Assembly: GCA_030263275.1 (NCBI GenBank)
Contig: SZOR01000004.1
Span: 28,170-92,169, forward strand
Reading direction: 5' to 3'
DNA length: 64,000 bases
Origin: DSNY01 sp016861185
Lineage (GTDB): Bacteria; Pseudomonadota; Gammaproteobacteria; Burkholderiales; Burkholderiaceae_F
Shown: piece after piece, positions 24,441 through 33,242 of the stretch
Position numbering within the stretch: position 1 is the stretch's first letter
Layout: every line of letters starts with the position of its first letter
Notes under the pieces: generated by a model
Told to the model about the DNA's origin: nothing
The model's database searches: none
The model's input: the letters and a program-made list of their open reading frames with translations, nothing else
Position numbers and translations under genes: made by a program

Positions 24441-26036
24441 TCAGACCCGGTGGACCTTCAGGCGGTTGCCGGTCGCGTCGACTTCCTCGAGCACGACGTC
24501 GAAGCCCCACAGCTCCTTGACGTGCGCGAGCACGGCGTCGACGTCGTCGCTGTCGAGCAGCCGGCCGTCGAGCACGCGATGGTGCAGCAGCAGCGCGCGC
24601 TCGGTGTCGTCGCCGGCGCGCGCCACCTCGATCTGCGGCACGTGCGTTTCGGCGCGGTATTGCGCGGCGAGCGCCTGGCGCAGCCGCAGGTAACCCTGCT
24701 CGTTGTGGATCGCGCGCACTTCGTAGTTGTTCTTGTCCTCGGGCCCGTCGTGCAGCAGGAACAGCCGCATGTCGCGCATCACCTTCGGCGACAGGTACTG
24801 CTCGATCAGGCTCTCGTCCTTGAAGTTGGCCATCGCGAAGTGGATCGCCTCGGGCCATGACCGCCCGCACAGCTCGGGGAACCACTCGCGGTCCTCGTCG
24901 GTCGGCGCCTCGCAGATGCGGCGGATGTCGCGATAGATCGCGAAGCCGAGCGCGTAGGGATTCAGTCCGCGGTAATGCTTGGCGTCGAACGGCGGCTGCG
25001 TCACCACGTCGGTGTGGTTCGACAGCCATTCGAGCATGAAGCCGTCGTCGACTTCGCCGGCGTCGTACAGCTCGTGCAGCAGCGTGTAGTGCCAGAAGGT
25101 CGCCGCGCCCTCGTTGGCGACCTTGGTCAGCCGCTGCGGATAGAAGTACTGGGACACCTTGCGAACGATGCGCACCAGTTCGCGCTGCCACGGTGCGAGC
25201 CGCGGCGCGTGCTTCTCGATGAAGTACAGGATGTTCTCCTGCGGTTCGAAGGCCGGCGTCTGCGGCGCCGTCTCGTCGCGGCGCGAGTTCAGGTGCGCGA
25301 AGTCGGGGTTGAAGTGCCGTTCGGCGAAACGGAGCCGCTCGGCCTGCCGCTCGCGCTCGCGCCGCGCGGACAGCCGCCCCGGCTTGCGATAGCGGTCCAC
25401 ACCGTACGGCGCCAGCGTATGGCAGCAGTCGAGGACCTTCTCGACCTCGCGCCAGCCATGGGTCTGCTCGCACTGCATCACGTAGTCGCGCGCGAACTTC
25501 AGGTAGTCGAGGATGCTGTCGGCCTGCGTGAACTGCTGGAACAGGTAGTTGTTCTTGAAGAACGCGTTGTGGCCGTACGCCGCGTGCGCCATCACGAGCA
25601 CCTGCAGCGCCAGCGTGTTGGTCTCCATCAGGTACACGAGCGACGGATTCGTGTTGATCACGATCTCGTACGCCAGCCCCGACTGCCCCTTGCGATACGT
25701 GCGCTCCTGCGCGACCAGGTGCTTGCCGAAAGCCCAGTGCGGATAATGCACCGGCATGCCGACCGTCGAGATGAGGTCGATCATCTGCTCGGCGGTGATC
25801 AGTTCGTACTGGATCGGGTAGACGCTGAGCCCCAACCGCTGCGCGTGGCGCGCGAGCGCCGCGTCGAAACGTTCGAGCGCCTCGCCGGTCCATTCCGAGC
25901 CGCGCGCGATCGGCTCGGCCGCGCGCGGCCGAGCCGGTGTGGGCAGGGGCAGCGATGGCCTCGTCAGCAGCTTGGGCCAGGGCCGCTCGGGCGCGGCCGT
26001 ACCGCCGCCGCCGCCGGCGTCCTTGGGTTTGGTCAT
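24441..26036 (-). CDS. SpoVR family protein (YcgB-like)
   Basis: A 531-residue SpoVR-domain protein. The recognisable parts are P-I-Q-Y-E-L-I-T-A-E-Q-M, the A-Y-G-H-N-A-F-F-K-N-N-Y histidine region, and a C-terminal V-R-A-I-H-N-E-Q-G-Y half. The name comes from Bacillus sporulation; nothing here suggests spores. In E. coli the homologue YcgB works with the YeaG kinase and YeaH in starvation responses. The ATG at 26036 overlaps the yeaH stop (ATGA), and together with prkA this forms a conserved three-gene module. Confidence 0.9.
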   Translation of the reverse strand: MTKPKDAGGGGGTAAPERPWPKLLTRPSLPLPTPARPRAAEPIARGSEWTGEALERFDAALARHAQRLGLSVYPIQYELITAEQMIDLISTVGMPVHYPHWAFGKHLVAQERTYRKGQSGLAYEIVINTNPSLVYLMETNTLALQVLVMAHAAYGHNAFFKNNYLFQQFTQADSILDYLKFARDYVMQCEQTHGWREVEKVLDCCHTLAPYGVDRYRKPGRLSARRERERQAERLRFAERHFNPDFAHLNSRRDETAPQTPAFEPQENILYFIEKHAPRLAPWQRELVRIVRKVSQYFYPQRLTKVANEGAATFWHYTLLHELYDAGEVDDGFMLEWLSNHTDVVTQPPFDAKHYRGLNPYALGFAIYRDIRRICEAPTDEDREWFPELCGRSWPEAIHFAMANFKDESLIEQYLSPKVMRDMRLFLLHDGPEDKNNYEVRAIHNEQGYLRLRQALAAQYRAETHVPQIEVARAGDDTERALLLHHRVLDGRLLDSDDVDAVLAHVKELWGFDVVLEEVDATGNRLKVHRV

Positions 26037-27322
26037 GCGGCTTCCTTGCGCGCGAACAGCTCGCGGAACACCGGCCAGATGTCGCCGCGGCCGTGCACCT
26101 GGCGGCGTGCAAACGCTGGGCTCGCGATCGCGCCATACGACTGCCACAGGTCGGACGGCCGGTTGAACAGCCCGTTGATGTGGGGAATGTCGACGTAGGC
26201 GAAGTACCGAAGCTGCGGCAGCAGCACGTCGTTGACGTAAGCTGCGCTGCGCGCGCCGTCGTCCGCACCGCAGTCGCCGTCGGAGGCCTGCGCGACGTAT
26301 ACGTTCCAGCCCTCACCCGCGTAGCGCGCCTGGATCACCTTGTGCGCGAGCTCGAGCGCGGGGTGCACGAGCGTGCCGCCCGACAGCGTGTCGTGGAAAA
26401 AGGTCTGTTCGTCGACTTCCTCGGCCGTTTCGGTGTGGCGGATGAAGACGACGTCGACCTGTCCGTACTTGCGCTCGAGGAAGAGGTACAGCAGCGTGAA
26501 GAAGCGCTTGGCCAGATCCTTCTTGCGCTCGTCCATCGAGCCGGAGACGTCCATCAGGCACAGCATCGCCGCGCGTGTGGCCGGCGAGGGCATCGGCGTG
26601 TGCGCGCGATAGCGGCGGTCGACGTCCTCGATGAAGGGCAGTCCGTCGCGCCGCTGCCGCAGGCGATCGATCTCGGCGTGGATCGCCGCGCGCGCCGGCG
26701 GGTCGGCGGTTTCCAGCGCGCGCTCGAGCTCCTCGATCCGCTCCGCGATCGCGCCGCGCAGCGCGATCCGGCGCGCGATCGACATGCGTACCGTCATCGC
26801 CGGCGCCAGGCTCTGCGGCACGCCGGCGCGGCTGTAGCCGGCGCGTCGCATGCGCTCCAGCGTCACCTCGCCGAAGTGCGTGCGCTCGAGGTTCGGCAGC
26901 TCGAGGTCGTCGAAGAACAGCGCGAGGAACTCGTCGCGCGAAAGCACGAACGCGAACGAATCGCGGCTTTCGCCTTCGCCCGGCTCGTCGCCGTCGGGCC
27001 CGCCGCGGCCGCCGCCGGGCGGGCGCGGGATCGTGTCGCCCGGCAGGTACTCGCGGTTGCCGGGAAGAACGAAATCGCGGCTGCCCGAGTCCTCGTCGTG
27101 ATGGAGGAAGGGCTCCTGCAGCCCGCGTCCGGGGATCGAGATGCGGCCGCCCTTGCCGACGTCGGTGATCGAGCGGCGCCGGAATTCGTCATCGGCCGCG
27201 CGCTTGATCTCGTCCTTGAAGCGGCGCACGAAGCGCTCGCGGTTGACCGCACCGCGCCCCGGCGGATCGCTGCGCCGGTCGACGATGCGCATCGCGAGCA
27301 CCGGGGAGACCCGATCGGCCAT
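26033..27322 (-). CDS. yeaH: YeaH/YhbH family protein (DUF444, VWA-like)
   Basis: A 429-residue DUF444 protein. Its second half resembles a von Willebrand A domain, with the metal-site D-V-S-G-S-M near residues 255-265, and its middle is rich in Gly/Arg/Asp (the P-P-G-G-G-R-G-G stretch). The gene lies between prkA (20-base gap) and the spoVR-family gene (ATGA overlap). In enterobacteria YeaH is co-expressed with the YeaG kinase under RpoS and linked to nitrogen starvation and stress survival; the biochemical role is not settled. Confidence 0.9.
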   Translation of the reverse strand: MADRVSPVLAMRIVDRRSDPPGRGAVNRERFVRRFKDEIKRAADDEFRRRSITDVGKGGRISIPGRGLQEPFLHHDEDSGSRDFVLPGNREYLPGDTIPRPPGGGRGGPDGDEPGEGESRDSFAFVLSRDEFLALFFDDLELPNLERTHFGEVTLERMRRAGYSRAGVPQSLAPAMTVRMSIARRIALRGAIAERIEELERALETADPPARAAIHAEIDRLRQRRDGLPFIEDVDRRYRAHTPMPSPATRAAMLCLMDVSGSMDERKKDLAKRFFTLLYLFLERKYGQVDVVFIRHTETAEEVDEQTFFHDTLSGGTLVHPALELAHKVIQARYAGEGWNVYVAQASDGDCGADDGARSAAYVNDVLLPQLRYFAYVDIPHINGLFNRPSDLWQSYGAIASPAFARRQVHGRGDIWPVFRELFARKEAA

Positions 27323-27342
27323 GGCGGTTGCGCCCTACGTCA

Positions 27343-29295
27343 TCACGATTGCGCCGACTTCTTGAAGTGCAGGTACCAGTCGACCAGACGGCGCACCTGT
27401 TTCTCCGTATAGCCGCGCGCGACCATGCGGTTGACGAAGGACTTGTGGCGCTCGTCGAGCTCCTGCGAGCCTTTCGCTTCGAACGAGATCACCGGCAGGA
27501 TGTCCTCGGTCTTCGAGAACATGCGCTTCTCGATCACGACGCGCAGCTTCTCGTAGCTCGTCCACTGCGGGTTGCGGCCATGCGCGCGCGCGCGCAGCAC
27601 GAAGTTGACGACCTCGTTGCGGAAATCCTTCGGATTGCTGATGCCGGCCGGCTTCTCGATCTTCTCCAACTCCGCGTTCAGCGCCTCCCGCGAGTACTGC
27701 ATGCCGGTGTCCGGATCGCGCCAATCCTCGTCGAGCAGCCATTTGTCGGCGTAGGTGACGTAGCGGTCGAACAGGTTCTGGCCGTACTCGCCGTAGGCGT
27801 CGAGGTAGCTCATCTGAAGTTCCTTCTCGAGGAACTCCGCGAAGCGCGGGATGACCCACTCCTTGATGTGCGAGCGCAGGCGGCGCTTGTATTCCTCCGG
27901 CAGATCCTCCTTGTTCAGCCGCTCCTCCAGCACGACCAGCAGATTGACCGGGTCGGCGGCGATCTCCGACGGATCGCGGTTGAATGCCGACGAGATCGTC
28001 TTGAACGCCCAACGGGTCGACAACCCCGAAAAGCCTTCGGCCGCGCCGGCGTCCTCGCGGTATTCCTTGACGCTCTTGGCGCGCGGGTCGACGTCTTTCA
28101 GGTTCTCGCCGTTGTAGGCGCGCAGCTTCGAATAGATCGACGAGTTCTCCGGCACCGTGAGCCGCGACAGCACCGTGAACTCGGCAAGCGAGCGCAGCGT
28201 CTGCGGTGCGCACGGCGCCGCGGCGAGCGTCGACTCCCTGAGCATCTTCTCGTAGATGCGGATCTCCTCGTCCACCCGCAGGCAGTAAGGCACCTTGACC
28301 AGGTAGACGCGATCGATGAATGCCTCGTTGTCCTTGTTGTTGCGGAACTTCAGCCACTCGGCTTCGTTCGAGTGGGCCATGATGAACCCGTTGAACGGCA
28401 TCGCCGGCAGCGCTTCGGTCCCCTTGAAGTTGCCTTCCTGCGTGGCGGTGAGGATCGGGTTCAGCACCTTCAGCGGCGCCTTGAACATCTCGACGAACTC
28501 GACGCAGCGCGGCGAGCCCAGGCACAGCGCGCCCGAGTAGCTGTACGCGTCGGGGTCGTCCTGCGCGTAGCGCTCGAGCATGCGCAGGTCGACCTTGCCG
28601 ACCAGCGCCGAGATGTCCTGCGTGTTTTCGTCGCCGGGCTCGGTCTTGACGATGCCGATCTGGTTCAGCACCGACGGCATCACGCGCACGACGCGGAACT
28701 TGGTGACGTCGCCCTTGTATTCCTTCAGCCGTTTCAGCGCCCACGGGCTCGCGATGCCGGTCAGCGCGCGGCGCGGGATGCCGTAACGGTCCTCCAGTTG
28801 CGGGCCGAACTTGTCGCGATCGAACAGGCACAGCGGGTTTTCCAGCAGCGGCGAGACGCGACCCGACAGCGGGTCCTTCAGCGCATAGATCGGAAACTTC
28901 TCGCACAGCTTCTTGATCTTCTCCGCGAGCGACGACTTGCCGCCACCGACCGGGCCGAGCAGATAGAGCACCTGTTTGCGCTCCTCCAGCCCCTGCGCGG
29001 CGTGCAGGAAGTACGCATACAGCGACATCAGCGTCTCTTCCATACCGTAGAACTCGCTGAACGTGTCCCAGGTCTGGATGACGCGGTTCTGGAAGATGCG
29101 CGACAGGCGCGGGTCCTCCGCGGTATTGACGAGCTTCGGCTTGCCGATCGCCTCGAGTACGCACTCGTGCGCCGACGCGTACGCCATGCGGTCGGTGCGG
29201 CACAGGTTGAGGAACTCTTCGAGGCTCATTTCCTCGTTCTGCGCCTCGACGAAGCCGTCGCGGAAAGCGGAAAAGACTTCGGACCTTTCTGTCAT
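27343..29295 (-). CDS. yeaG: PrkA-type serine protein kinase (YeaG)
   Basis: A 650-residue kinase/AAA-like protein. The ATP-binding loop G-P-V-G-G-G-K-S-S is near residue 132-140, within a PrkA AAA domain. The C-terminal PrkA domain includes S-Y-L-D-A-Y-G-E-Y-G and the basic end R-R-L-V-D-W-Y-L. Family members phosphorylate protein substrates and act in stationary-phase or stress responses. It is first in the leftward prkA-yeaH-spoVR unit. That unit is inserted between ctaE and the downstream cox assembly genes, and its 234-base upstream gap contains two strong inverted repeats. Confidence 0.93.
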   Translation of the reverse strand: MTERSEVFSAFRDGFVEAQNEEMSLEEFLNLCRTDRMAYASAHECVLEAIGKPKLVNTAEDPRLSRIFQNRVIQTWDTFSEFYGMEETLMSLYAYFLHAAQGLEERKQVLYLLGPVGGGKSSLAEKIKKLCEKFPIYALKDPLSGRVSPLLENPLCLFDRDKFGPQLEDRYGIPRRALTGIASPWALKRLKEYKGDVTKFRVVRVMPSVLNQIGIVKTEPGDENTQDISALVGKVDLRMLERYAQDDPDAYSYSGALCLGSPRCVEFVEMFKAPLKVLNPILTATQEGNFKGTEALPAMPFNGFIMAHSNEAEWLKFRNNKDNEAFIDRVYLVKVPYCLRVDEEIRIYEKMLRESTLAAAPCAPQTLRSLAEFTVLSRLTVPENSSIYSKLRAYNGENLKDVDPRAKSVKEYREDAGAAEGFSGLSTRWAFKTISSAFNRDPSEIAADPVNLLVVLEERLNKEDLPEEYKRRLRSHIKEWVIPRFAEFLEKELQMSYLDAYGEYGQNLFDRYVTYADKWLLDEDWRDPDTGMQYSREALNAELEKIEKPAGISNPKDFRNEVVNFVLRARAHGRNPQWTSYEKLRVVIEKRMFSKTEDILPVISFEAKGSQELDERHKSFVNRMVARGYTEKQVRRLVDWYLHFKKSAQS

Positions 29296-29400
29296 GCAAC
29301 CTCCTTTGGCCGTCGCTCAGGCCTTCGGCCTGCTGACTACAACGCACCGGGTCCGCAACCCGGGGGACAGCGCGACGCGACGGGCCACGCTTACCCTAAG

Positions 29401-29422
29401 ACATTCGCAGGCCTGCGGATGT
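29401..29422. promoter_or_regulatory. Inverted repeat upstream of prkA
   Basis: ACAT-T-CGCAGG / CCTGCG-G-ATGT: a 22-base palindrome with a single mismatched pair, 106 bases before the prkA start. It is followed at 29432-29446 by a smaller GAAC...GTTC repeat and TTATAG. Read leftward, ACTATAAG near 29445-29452 resembles a -10 box, so the palindrome lies just downstream of a possible prkA promoter and could be an operator. Confidence 0.4.
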
Positions 29423-29482
29423 TTCGAAAAGAACGGAGATTGTTCTTATAGTCGCCTCCGCGGAGCGCGGGGCGGACATCGT

Positions 29483-29509
29483 GCGGTCTGCGGCGTTGCC
29501 GCAGACCGC
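29483..29509 (-). terminator. Strong hairpin after the DUF2909 gene
   Basis: A perfect 12-base stem GCGGTCTGCGGC / GCCGCAGACCGC with a 3-base loop, 20 bases beyond the DUF2909 stop on the leftward transcript. It has no T run. It probably separates DUF2909 transcription from prkA. Confidence 0.55.
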
Positions 29510-29529
29510 GATGGAGAGAGCAACCGCGC

Positions 29530-29730
29530 CTAAAACGTTCGGCGCGGTTCGATCCAGCCCATCCACCAACTGAACCAGATGATCAACAGCAGCGTGACCG
29601 ACAGCGCCACGCGAACCGTCAGCGCATTGACCGTGCGGTTCGTCGCGCCCCTGTCGCGCAGCAGAAAGACCAGGGCGAAGCCGAGCGCCGAGAGGATGCC
29701 CAGGAACGCGACGCCGATGAAGACCTTCAT
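29530..29730 (-). CDS. DUF2909 twin-helix membrane protein
   Basis: A 66-residue protein made of two membrane helices (about 4-22 and 44-62) joined by a basic loop R-D-R-G-A-T-N-R-T. DUF2909 (twin transmembrane) proteins occur on the opposite strand between ctaE and surf1 in many betaproteobacterial cox loci, as here. It is divergent from surf1 with an 18-base gap between starts, so their promoters must overlap. Function is unknown. Confidence 0.78.
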   Translation of the reverse strand: MKVFIGVAFLGILSALGFALVFLLRDRGATNRTVNALTVRVALSVTLLLIIWFSWWMGWIEPRRTF

Positions 29731-29748
29731 GCCGGGTGCAACCGTGAT

Positions 29749-30525
29749 GTGGCCATTATGTCACCGGCGCGGCACGGTGGTCGCGTGAAGAGTGCACAAG
29801 CCCTCGTCGTACTGGTCGCGGCCGCTGCCGGGATCGCAGCGACGGTGTCGCTGGGCAACTGGCAGACTCGCCGCGCCGAGCAGAAGCTCGCCCTGCAGGC
29901 GCAGCGGGACGCCGCCGAACGCGCCGCCCCGATCGAGGTGTCCGCGCGCGATCTCGCCGACCTGCCGCGGCGCGCACCGCTGCGCGTGAAGCTGCGCGGG
30001 CGTTTCGCGCACGAGCAGACGGTCTGGCTGGACAACCGCATGATGGACGGACGCGCGGGCTTTGTCGTCGTGACCCCGTTGCGAGTCGAAGGCACGGAGA
30101 CCGCGATCCTGGTCATGCGCGGCTTCGTCGCGCGCGATCCGGCCGACCGCCAGCGCCTGCCCGCGATCGGCGAGCCGCAAGGCGAGGTGGTACTGGAAGG
30201 ACTTGCGCTCGCCGAGGCGCCGCGCCTGCTCGAGCTCGGCGCCGCGCCGCCGCCGGGGCCGCTGCCGGCGATTTGGCAGAATCTCGACTACGCCGCGTTC
30301 GAGCAGGCGAGCGGGCGCCGCGTCGCGCGGATCGTCGTTCAGCAGACCTCGGATGGCGGCGACGGCCTCGCGCGGCGGTGGCCGCGGCCGTCGGCCGGCG
30401 TCGAGAAGCATCGCGGCTACGCGTTCCAGTGGTACGCGCTCGCCGTGCTGCTGACGGTCCTGGCGGCGGTCGTCCTCTTCCGCGGGCGCACGCGCGCAAA
30501 GAAAGCAACTTCGTGGACGCGATAA
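29749..30525 (+). CDS. SURF1 family cytochrome oxidase biogenesis protein
   Basis: A 258-residue membrane protein that helps place heme a in subunit I. It has two helices, near the N-terminus (about 17-36) and C-terminus (about 226-246), around a periplasmic domain. Conserved stretches include L-G-N-W-Q-T-R-R-A-E-Q-K, R-G-R-F, V-W-L-D-N-R, and near the end E-K-H-R-G-Y-A-F-Q-W-Y-A-L-A. Translation may start at 29749 or at the ATG at 29758. Its stop lies inside the next gene (13-base overlap). Confidence 0.92.
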   Translation: MAIMSPARHGGRVKSAQALVVLVAAAAGIAATVSLGNWQTRRAEQKLALQAQRDAAERAAPIEVSARDLADLPRRAPLRVKLRGRFAHEQTVWLDNRMMDGRAGFVVVTPLRVEGTETAILVMRGFVARDPADRQRLPAIGEPQGEVVLEGLALAEAPRLLELGAAPPPGPLPAIWQNLDYAAFEQASGRRVARIVVQQTSDGGDGLARRWPRPSAGVEKHRGYAFQWYALAVLLTVLAAVVLFRGRTRAKKATSWTR

Positions 30526-31121
30526 CGAACCCGCCGCCCGCCTCGCACTGGCGCCGCTACCGCACGCTGTACCTGCTGCTCGCGGTCTGCGTCGCGCCGG
30601 TGCTCGCCTCGTATCTCGCCTACTACATCGTTCCGCCGGCTGGTCGCACCAACTACGGCGATCTCGTGCTGCCGCAACGGCCCGCGCCGGCGCTCAGCCT
30701 GACGCGGCTCGACGGCAGCCGGGTCGACATGGTGGCGCTGCGCGGGCAATGGCTGATGCTGCAGGTCGACGAAGCTGCGTGCGGGACCGCCTGCCAGCGC
30801 AAGCTGTGGAATATGCGGCAGGTGCGGCTGACGCAGGGCAAGGATCGCGACCGGATCGGGCGCGTCTGGCTGATCACCGACGCCGCGCCGCTCGAGACGA
30901 TCCTGCTGCGCGAGTACGACGGCACGCTTTTCCTGCGCGCGAATCGCGCCGAGCTCGAGAGGTTCCTCGCGCTGCCGGCCGATCCCGGCGCGCGGCTTAG
31001 CGAGCATGTCTGGCTGATCGACCCGCTCGGCAACCTGATGCTGCGCTGGCCGAAGGCGGAGGACCCGAACCGGATGAAGAAGGATCTGACCAAGCTGCTG
31101 CGCGCTTCGCGCATCGGCTGA
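30513..31121 (+). CDS. SCO-like thioredoxin-fold membrane protein in the cox locus
   Basis: A 202-residue protein with one N-terminal helix (about 18-37) and a thioredoxin-like domain. It contains a C-G-T-A-C pair, matching the C-x3-C copper and thiol spacing of SCO proteins, in the context D-E-A-A-C-G-T-A-C-Q-R-K-L-W-N-M. The SCO proline after the second cysteine is absent, and no histidine aligns cleanly with the SCO copper ligand, so it may be a thiol reductase rather than a copper carrier. I take a GTG start at 30513, overlapping surf1 by 13 bases. Such genes sit between surf1 and ctaA in Burkholderiales. Confidence 0.75.
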   Translation: MDAITNPPPASHWRRYRTLYLLLAVCVAPVLASYLAYYIVPPAGRTNYGDLVLPQRPAPALSLTRLDGSRVDMVALRGQWLMLQVDEAACGTACQRKLWNMRQVRLTQGKDRDRIGRVWLITDAAPLETILLREYDGTLFLRANRAELERFLALPADPGARLSEHVWLIDPLGNLMLRWPKAEDPNRMKKDLTKLLRASRIG

Positions 31122-31130
31122 AGGGCGGCC

Positions 31131-32255
31131 ATGGACGCGGCGTCGTTCGGCTGGCTCGCGCTGAAGGCGTTCGCGGTCGCAGCGCTGCCGCTCGGCTATG
31201 TGCTGCTGGCGCGCGATCCGAACAAGCACCAGAAGCTCGCCTGGGTCACGGCCTTCCTGACGCTCGACCTGATCATGTTCGGCGGCTTCACGCGGCTGAC
31301 CGATTCCGGCCTCGGCTGTCCGGATTGGCCCGGCTGCTACGGCCACTCGAACCCGCTGTCGGCCGGCGAGGAGATCCGTGCGGCGGAAACTGCGCAGCCG
31401 ACCGGTCCGGTGACGATGACCAAGGCGTGGATCGAGATGCTGCATCGCTACTTCGCGATGGGGGTCGGGATCCTGATCATCGTGCTGATGGTGCAGGCAT
31501 GGCTGCGCTGGCGACGCCAACCGTCGCGCTCGCCTTGGCTCGCCACCGCGATCTTTTTCGCGGTCTGCCTGCAAGGCGCGTTCGGCGCGTGGACCGTGAC
31601 GATGAAGCTGCAGCCGGCCATCGTCACCGCGCATCTGCTGGGCGGCGTCGGCCTGCTGGCGCTGCTCGTGTGGCTGGCGCTGCGCGAGGGTGCGGCGCGC
31701 CGCATCGCGCCGGCCGCGGCGGCGCTGCGCTGGCCGGCGGCGCTCGCGCTCGTCGTGCTGATCGTGCAGATCGCGCTGGGCGGTTGGGTCAGCACGAATT
31801 ACGCGGTGATGGCGTGCCCGGACTTTCCCCTGTGCCAGGGGCGCTGGGTGCCCGAGATGGACTTCCGGCACGGCTTCACCGTGTGGCGCGACCTCGGCCG
31901 CACCGGCGGCGGCGAGCTGATCCCCTTCCAGGCGCTGGTCGCCGTTCATTGGACGCACCGGATGTTCGCGTATTTGGTGTTCGCCCTGCTCGGCTGGCTC
32001 GCCTGGCGCGCATGGCGGCTCGAGGGCGTGTCGCGGCTGGCGCGCGTACTGGCCGCGCTGCTCGTGCTGCAGTTCGTCACGGGCCTGTCGAACGTCGTGC
32101 TGCAGTGGCCGCTGCTGCTGGCAGTGCTGCATAACGGCGGCGCGGCGGCGCTGATCGGCGTGCTGGTGACGCTTAACTACCGCGTGCACCGGGCTTCTGT
32201 GCAAACGGTCACCGCGGGGGCCGTCGCGCCGGCCGCGGCGCGAGCGAGCGGGTAA
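31131..32255 (+). CDS. ctaA: Heme A synthase (CtaA/Cox15)
   Basis: Oxidises the C8 methyl of heme O to the formyl group of heme A. The 374-residue protein has about eight membrane helices in two related halves. Heme-ligand histidine stretches are visible as E-M-L-H-R-Y-F-A-M-G-V-G, T-A-H-L-L-G-G, W-T-H-R-M-F-A-Y and L-H-N-G-G-A-A. The paired-Cys loop typical of the family appears as G-C-P-D-W-P-G-C-Y-G and again as A-C-P-D-F-P-L-C-Q-G. It starts 9 bases after the SCO-like gene and is followed by ctaB. Confidence 0.94.
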   Translation: MDAASFGWLALKAFAVAALPLGYVLLARDPNKHQKLAWVTAFLTLDLIMFGGFTRLTDSGLGCPDWPGCYGHSNPLSAGEEIRAAETAQPTGPVTMTKAWIEMLHRYFAMGVGILIIVLMVQAWLRWRRQPSRSPWLATAIFFAVCLQGAFGAWTVTMKLQPAIVTAHLLGGVGLLALLVWLALREGAARRIAPAAAALRWPAALALVVLIVQIALGGWVSTNYAVMACPDFPLCQGRWVPEMDFRHGFTVWRDLGRTGGGELIPFQALVAVHWTHRMFAYLVFALLGWLAWRAWRLEGVSRLARVLAALLVLQFVTGLSNVVLQWPLLLAVLHNGGAAALIGVLVTLNYRVHRASVQTVTAGAVAPAAARASG

Positions 32256-32303
32256 ACTGCCGCTCCTTCGCAGCATTACCTCCCGCCGAAAGCGCGCTTC
32301 ACC

Positions 32304-33203
32304 ATGCAGGCTCCCGCCAGCCGCGACGAAGTCACGCTGCTGCCGCATCTGGCGCGGCAGTACTGGCTGCTGACCAAGCCGCGCGTGACGCAGCTCGCGC
32401 TGTTCTGCGCGGTGATCGGGATGTTCCTGTCGACGTCGGAGCTGCCGTCGCTCGCGCTGGTGGTCAAGGCGACGATCGGCATCTGGCTGCTCGCCGGCGC
32501 GGCCTTCGCCGTCAATTCGATGATCGAGCGGCACATCGATGCGCGCATGGCGCGCACGCGCATGCGCCCGCTGGCGCGCGGCGAGATCACGCTGCCGCAG
32601 GCGATCGTGTTCTCGGGCGTCATTGGCGGCGCCGGCATGTGGGTGCTGTACGCGCTGGTGAACCCGCTCACGATGTGGCTCACCTTCGCGACCTTCGTCG
32701 GTTACGCGGTCGTCTACACGGTGCTACTGAAGCCGTACACGCCGCAGAACATCGTGATCGGCGGCATGAGTGGCGCCATGCCGCCGGTGCTCGGCTGGGC
32801 GGCGGTGACCAACACCGCGCCGGCCGAGGCCTGGCTGCTTGCGCTGATCATCTTCGTGTGGACGCCGCCGCACTTCTGGGCGCTCGCTCTGTACCGGCTC
32901 GAGGACTACCGGAAGTCGGGCTTGCCGATGCTGCCGATCACGCACGGCCCGGAACTGACCCGTCTGCACATCCTGCTGTACACGATCGTGCTGGTGGCGA
33001 CGACGCTGCTGCCGTACGCGATCCGGATGGCGGGCTGGATCTATCTCGGCGCGGCGCTCGCGCTCGGCGCGCTTTTCCTGGTCTACGCGTGGCGGCTGTA
33101 CCGCGCCTACAGCGACGCGCTGGCGCGCGCCACCTTCAACTATTCGATCGTCTACCTCGCGGCGCTGTTCGCGGCGCTGCTGGTCGATCACTACATTGCC
33201 TGA
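32304..33203 (+). CDS. ctaB: Protoheme IX farnesyltransferase (heme O synthase)
   Basis: A UbiA-type prenyltransferase that adds the farnesyl tail to heme B to make heme O, the substrate of CtaA. The 299-residue protein has about eight or nine helices. The first prenyl-diphosphate motif appears as N-S-M-I-E-R-H-I-D-A-R-M-A-R-T-R-M-R-P-L, and the second as Y-R-L-E-D-Y-R-K-S-G-L-P-M-L-P. G-G-M-S-G-A-M-P-P is also typical. It lies 48 bases after ctaA and 39 before the sco gene. Confidence 0.95.
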   Translation: MQAPASRDEVTLLPHLARQYWLLTKPRVTQLALFCAVIGMFLSTSELPSLALVVKATIGIWLLAGAAFAVNSMIERHIDARMARTRMRPLARGEITLPQAIVFSGVIGGAGMWVLYALVNPLTMWLTFATFVGYAVVYTVLLKPYTPQNIVIGGMSGAMPPVLGWAAVTNTAPAEAWLLALIIFVWTPPHFWALALYRLEDYRKSGLPMLPITHGPELTRLHILLYTIVLVATTLLPYAIRMAGWIYLGAALALGALFLVYAWRLYRAYSDALARATFNYSIVYLAALFAALLVDHYIA

Positions 33204-33242
33204 CGGAACCGCCCGGCGACGGGAACGGTCGAACTGGGCCCG

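Noticed and set aside
24441..26036. SpoVR name as a sign of sporulation
   Set aside because: The gene sits with prkA and yeaH as in non-sporulating proteobacteria; no sporulation genes are present.
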